In this document: piece after piece, positions 50,262-53,294 of the stretch
Layout of the letters: each line of letters begins with the position of its first letter
Position numbering within the stretch: the first letter of the stretch is position 1
Source: Oscillospiraceae bacterium
GTDB lineage: Bacteria; Bacillota; Clostridia; Oscillospirales; Oscillospiraceae
DNA length: 53,294 nucleotides
Reading direction: 5' to 3'
Assembly (NCBI GenBank): GCA_017632775.1
Contig: JAGBQR010000009.1
Location: 1-53,294, forward strand
Notes under the pieces: generated by a model
What the model was told of the DNA's origin: nothing
Databases searched by the model: none
What the model saw: only the letters and a program-made list of their open reading frames with translations
Made by a program: the position numbers and the translations under genes

Positions 50262-51176
50262 TCAGGCGACAGCCTGGGTTTCGGGCTCTGCCGGCATAAA
50301 GGCGCCGTGATCGCTGTCTCCGTTTTTCAGGATGGAGCGGATCGCCCAGATCAGAGCGGGAAGGCTGATGAGCAGCAAAATCCCGTAAGCGATGAAGCCC
50401 GTGTAGCCGACGGAAGAGTCCGTGTAATTTGCGGTGAACGAGCGGCTGGTCTGCAAGGCGGAGGCGCTCATCAGCAGGAAGTCGTGGAGCATGTGGACGA
50501 GGAAGGCTCCGCCCAGTTGTCTGGTGCGCAGCACGATCGCGCTCATGATCACACCGAAGAAGCCGGCCTGCAGGATCTTCAGGATGGCCAGGATCAGCGC
50601 CGTGGTATCACTGGCATCCAGATTGCCTACGTGAACCTTGCCGAACCAGAGAGAAACGGCGATGACGCAGATCAGTACCCAGGTGCGGGATTTTCCGAGA
50701 GGGGCGAGTGCCCCGTTCAGAAGCACTCCGCGGAAGACGGTCTCCTCAAACACGCCGACACCTATGCACAGAACAAAGACACCCAGCAGGAGAGAACCTA
50801 TGCCGGCGGGAACTGTGCCGGAGCGCAGCAGGCCTATCAGGGTGTAAATGACCAGCACCACATCTGCGGCCAGGATCGGCCAGCTGAGGCGGAATGCGTG
50901 TCCCAGACCTTTCCCGCTGAAGCGCAGCCATTTCTTTCCGCCGAGGAATATCATTGCAAGAGCGGCGACAAGACCTGCGACGAGCTCAGCAAGCCCGGTA
51001 CCCAGCTGCGGGATGCGGGGCATGAGGGTCCCTCCCACCATGATGCAGACGGTTACCAGCATTGGCGCGACGAAATAGGAAATGAGAAGGGCAATGATGA
51101 ACTTGCCCCATGCGCGGGCAGTGTTCCTGCGGGCGGTCTTTTCAAGGTTTTCATTCGGGATATTGCTGTTTTCCAT
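50262..51176 (-). CDS. CPBP-family intramembrane metalloprotease-like protein
   Basis: 304 aa with about eight membrane segments. The CPBP motifs are GVGVFEETVFRGVLLN (paired Glu plus Arg, about residue 140), SLWFGKVHVGN and FLVHMLHDFLL; the histidines with the glutamates would bind metal in the membrane. The C-terminus is soluble. It is distinct from the 231-aa homologue at 14787. GAGGAGG precedes ATG 51176. Role unknown. Confidence 0.88.
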   Translation of the reverse strand: MENSNIPNENLEKTARRNTARAWGKFIIALLISYFVAPMLVTVCIMVGGTLMPRIPQLGTGLAELVAGLVAALAMIFLGGKKWLRFSGKGLGHAFRLSWPILAADVVLVIYTLIGLLRSGTVPAGIGSLLLGVFVLCIGVGVFEETVFRGVLLNGALAPLGKSRTWVLICVIAVSLWFGKVHVGNLDASDTTALILAILKILQAGFFGVIMSAIVLRTRQLGGAFLVHMLHDFLLMSASALQTSRSFTANYTDSSVGYTGFIAYGILLLISLPALIWAIRSILKNGDSDHGAFMPAEPETQAVA

Positions 51177-51218
51177 GTCGGTTCCTCCTCCGAATACTCG
51201 TTTTTTCAGTATGGGGCC

Positions 51219-51227
51219 AGTATAGCA
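51219..51227 (-). promoter_or_regulatory. Extended -10 promoter of the second CPBP gene
   Basis: Minus-strand TGC-TATACT (-10 at 51219-51224) with no clear -35. About 35 nt before the start codon. Confidence 0.5.
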
Positions 51228-51265
51228 GAAACAATATCACACAAAAGGCACAGTCATAGATCTCT

Positions 51266-52174
51266 TTACAGCCTTACGATCCAGGTCCAGAGGACGATGG
51301 CGGGCAGGCTGAAAAGGGTGGAAAAGGCCACCAGCTTTGCTGCGAAAGCCGGATCTCTGTCATATTTGGCGGCCAGCATACTGGTGGTGGCACCGGCGGG
51401 CATGGCGGCCAGGATCACGCTCACACCGCGGACCAGTCCGCTCACCGGAAGCAGGCGCAGCACCGCATAGATCACCAGCGGGATCAGGACCAGCCGGTGG
51501 AGGGTGAAGCGTACGATGGTCTTGTCCAACACGGTCCTCAGGTCCGCTTCCGCCAGGATCATGCCGATCACGAGCATGGAGAGGGCGGTGTTGCAGCGGC
51601 CCAGAGTCTTCAGCGGTGTAAGGATTACATCCGGCATGCTTACGCGCGTGAGAAAAAGAACGAGCCCGACCGCGCAGGCGATGACACAGGGATGGGTGAG
51701 CACTTTTTTCAGGATGGCTTTCCTGTCCTGCGTTTCAGAGTAGATCGCCAGCCCTTCCGACCACATCATGATCCGCTGAGGGATCAGGTAGATGCTCGCA
51801 AGCATGAGGCCGGTGGAGCCGTATACCCCGTCTGCCACGGGATTCCCGAGAAAACCTCCGTTGGGGCAGATCGTGGCATAGATCAGGTTTTTCTTCCGGT
51901 CCTCCGGCTGATGACGGTAAAGCAGACGGCTGCAGAAATAGCAGAGGATCTGGATGACCACGGAAATCATCAGGATGACCAGGCAGTCGCGAAGCAGTGC
52001 CGGATCGAAGTCCGCCAGAAAGCTGGTGACGATGTTCGCCGGCAGGATCAGATACAGCACCAGATTGGTCAGATCGCGCTGCCCCTGATGGGTGACGAGG
52101 CCACCTCTGCGGATGCCGAAACCCAGGGCCATCATGGAAAAGATTGTGATCTGCAGAATGACGGATTCTTTCAT
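51266..52174 (-). CDS. AEC-family transporter
   Basis: 302 aa, about ten membrane segments in two inverted repeats, as in the auxin efflux carrier family. Seen: LVLYLILPANIVTSFL, CPNGGFLGNPVADGVYG and the second-half LSMLVIGMILAEADL and AAMPAGATTSMLAAKYD. Bacterial members carry malate, other carboxylates or amino acids; the substrate is unclear. GAGGAG precedes ATG 52174. It follows the zinc-ribbon gene by 36 nt and likely shares its promoter. Confidence 0.93.
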   Translation of the reverse strand: MKESVILQITIFSMMALGFGIRRGGLVTHQGQRDLTNLVLYLILPANIVTSFLADFDPALLRDCLVILMISVVIQILCYFCSRLLYRHQPEDRKKNLIYATICPNGGFLGNPVADGVYGSTGLMLASIYLIPQRIMMWSEGLAIYSETQDRKAILKKVLTHPCVIACAVGLVLFLTRVSMPDVILTPLKTLGRCNTALSMLVIGMILAEADLRTVLDKTIVRFTLHRLVLIPLVIYAVLRLLPVSGLVRGVSVILAAMPAGATTSMLAAKYDRDPAFAAKLVAFSTLFSLPAIVLWTWIVRL

Positions 52175-52210
52175 GGCAGGATCTCCTCAGGTTTGGATCA
52201 ACCTCTCTGT

Positions 52211-52411
52211 TCAGTCGTCATCATCATCCAGAATGAAGTCCAGTTCCTCCGCCTCGTCCAGCCAGGTGAGGTCGGACTTCGTGCGTGCCATCCTCGCCCC
52301 GCAGACTGGGCAGAAACGGAAAGCCCTTCGCGCTTCGGCGCCGCAGGCGGAACAGAAGTATTCATCCGGTTCGAACAGATGCGTTTTACAGATCCAGACC
52401 GCATTTTTCAT
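52211..52411 (-). CDS. Small zinc-ribbon protein, 66 aa
   Basis: Four cysteines in two knuckles, CSAC and CPVC (about residues 20-37), should bind one zinc. The end is very acidic (EAEELDFILDDDDD). An extra Cys/His pair lies near the start (CKTH). AGGGGA precedes ATG 52411. It has its own promoter and lies just before the AEC gene. Function unknown; possibly nucleic acid or protein binding. Confidence 0.8.
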   Translation of the reverse strand: MKNAVWICKTHLFEPDEYFCSACGAEARRAFRFCPVCGARMARTKSDLTWLDEAEELDFILDDDDD

Positions 52412-52443
52412 GGCTGTTTCCCCTGCTTGCAGAATATGGATAG

Positions 52444-52472
52444 ATTATAGCAAGGCGGGGCCGTCAGAACAA
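52444..52472 (-). promoter_or_regulatory. Promoter of the zinc-ribbon/AEC operon
   Basis: Minus-strand -35 TTGTTC (52467-52472), 17-nt spacer ending in TGC, perfect -10 TATAAT (52444-52449). Confidence 0.75.
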
Positions 52473-52743
52473 GAGAAAAACGAGATCCTTCCGAAGAAAA
52501 GGGAGGGCAGCGGGTCCCGATGCCCCGTTCGTATTTTCTCTCATCCGCCGTGCGGGAAGGCTTGCAACAAAAGTCTGCACGGACTAAAATGGAGAGGATC
52601 AGGATGAATTGTCCGGATCATACGACCCGATTCACAAAAAAGGGAAAAGCATCATGAAAATCGTGTTCAGTCTTGACATCGTCAACCGGACGGTGCAGGA
52701 GCCCGATGCGAACCGCACGGAGTACAGGAAGGGAGGGATAACG
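52473..52743. other. Intergenic part between divergent genes at 52411 and 52744
   Basis: The full gap of 332 nt holds two divergent promoters. Downstream of the plus one there is a 17-codon frame (52604-52657) whose stop overlaps an in-frame ATG at 52654 that could extend the next gene by 30 residues. No terminator, repeat or RNA gene is visible. Confidence 0.6.
52562..52590 (+). promoter_or_regulatory. Promoter of the sugar isomerase-like gene at the window end
   Basis: -35 TTGCAA (52562-52567), 17-nt spacer, -10 TAAAAT (52585-52590). Start of transcription near 52597, which leaves a leader of about 147 nt to ATG 52744. Confidence 0.65.
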
Positions 52744-53294
52744 ATGGAAAAGAATATCCGCTATTCGTTCATGAACCATTGGGGAGGTCTCCCCTATAAG
52801 ACGATCCCCAATTTCCGCGAATTTTACTATGAGGACAAGACCAGCGGTGTCTATTACCAGAGCTGGGATCAGATCCTGAACTATACAGCCGGCTGCGGGT
52901 TCGAAGGCATGGAGCTCATGCTGGTCCGCCCGCCCGCAGCCATCCTCAAGACCTTCGGAACCCTGCAGGATTTCAGGGACTTCGTCCATTCCAAAGGCCT
53001 CGAGATCAGCGGCGGATTTGCCGGCATGGATAACGGCCATATCAAAGCGAACATTCCCGCGCGCGTGAAGGAAATCGAGGGGACAGTGAAAACCATCGAG
53101 GCGCTCGGAGGGAAACATCTGAACCTCTGCCCCGGTGTGGACTTCTGCGACGGCGGTCCCCTGGATGAGGACGGCATCCTCAACACGATCGACTGCCTGA
53201 ACGAGATGGGCCGCGTGGCCGAGGACCACGGCGTGCACCTCGGCATCCACAACGAGTTCTTCTGCATCATGAACAAGCCGAACCACCGCCGCAT
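52744..53294 (+). CDS. Sugar phosphate isomerase/epimerase-like TIM-barrel protein (3' cut by window)
   Basis: 183 codons are visible and the frame is open to the window edge. GFEGMELMLVRPP, LEISGGFAG, ALGGKHLNLCPG and HGVHLGIHNEFF mark an AP-endonuclease-2/xylose-isomerase-like barrel; the Glu of GMELM and the His and Glu of GIHNEF are likely metal or sugar ligands. ATG 52744 is chosen for its strong GGGAGG site eight bases upstream; an ATG at 52654 in the same frame would add 30 residues that do not look like a domain. It belongs to the same broad fold as the C-terminal half of the protein at 44769. The reaction cannot be told. Confidence 0.82.
   Translation, partial: MEKNIRYSFMNHWGGLPYKTIPNFREFYYEDKTSGVYYQSWDQILNYTAGCGFEGMELMLVRPPAAILKTFGTLQDFRDFVHSKGLEISGGFAGMDNGHIKANIPARVKEIEGTVKTIEALGGKHLNLCPGVDFCDGGPLDEDGILNTIDCLNEMGRVAEDHGVHLGIHNEFFCIMNKPNHRR

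Noticed and set aside
52654-52743. Upstream start adding 30 residues to the terminal isomerase-like protein
   Set aside because: The site before 52744 is much stronger and the added residues do not resemble the fold; kept only as an alternative.

Overview
The window looks like chromosomal DNA of a Gram-positive, GC-rich Clostridia-type bacterium (Bacillota). Points for this: DivIVA and SepF beside mutL-miaA; a GlgC/GlgD pair; a short deformylase of the GMAAN type; a clostripain-family (C11) peptidase; strong AGGAGG-like ribosome sites with some TTG and GTG starts; and sigma-A-like promoters, many with an extended -10 TGN. I cannot fix the family. I see no phage, transposon, integron or CRISPR array; the region reads as core genome with accessory surface and sugar genes.

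Layout. 1-510: 3' end of a 23S rRNA gene and a 5S rRNA gene with terminators. 589-10666 (minus): one long operon read toward the rRNA: mutL, miaA, yggS-like, sepF, divIVA, ileS, lspA (with a very long charged tail), an rluD-like pseudouridine synthase and a 64-residue membrane protein. 10776-16162 (plus): miaB, mutS, a CPBP protease-like membrane protein and trmO, fired from a promoter that overlaps the mutL promoter. 16273-19229 (minus): tex (TTG start) and a PHP histidinol-phosphatase-like gene. 19366-28063: single-gene units for a sugar O-acetyltransferase, a membrane-anchored carboxylesterase, an unknown membrane protein, a MATE exporter, a membrane-anchored C11 peptidase and an EamA exporter, separated by strong bidirectional terminators. 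28137-34421 (minus): a DUF4349 lipoprotein, then an MMPL exporter translationally coupled to a surface GLUG-repeat protein. 34498-38103 (minus): tcdA-like, a membrane-anchored PpiC foldase, and prfB without the usual programmed frameshift. 38310-44702 (plus): prs, pth, glgC, glgD, glgP. 44769-53294: a fused C-glycoside-deglycosidase-like protein, a MazG-macro fusion with a deformylase, a small lipoprotein, a glycerate kinase, an unknown 157-residue protein, a second CPBP protein, a zinc-ribbon protein with an AEC carrier, and the start of a second sugar isomerase-like gene cut by the window end.

How the genes fit together. The first half links DNA mismatch repair (mutL, mutS), tRNA position-37 modification (miaA, miaB, trmO; later tcdA), cell division (sepF, divIVA) and envelope maturation (lspA). 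The prs-pth-glgCDP run ties nucleotide-sugar supply to glycogen turnover; glgA is not in the window. The most unusual items are the single-chain protein joining a domain like the beta subunit of C-glycoside deglycosidases (DUF6379/CGDB) to an alpha-like TIM barrel, the MazG-macro fusion, the LspA tail, and the MMPL-GLUG pair. All function calls come from reading motifs by eye, without database searches.
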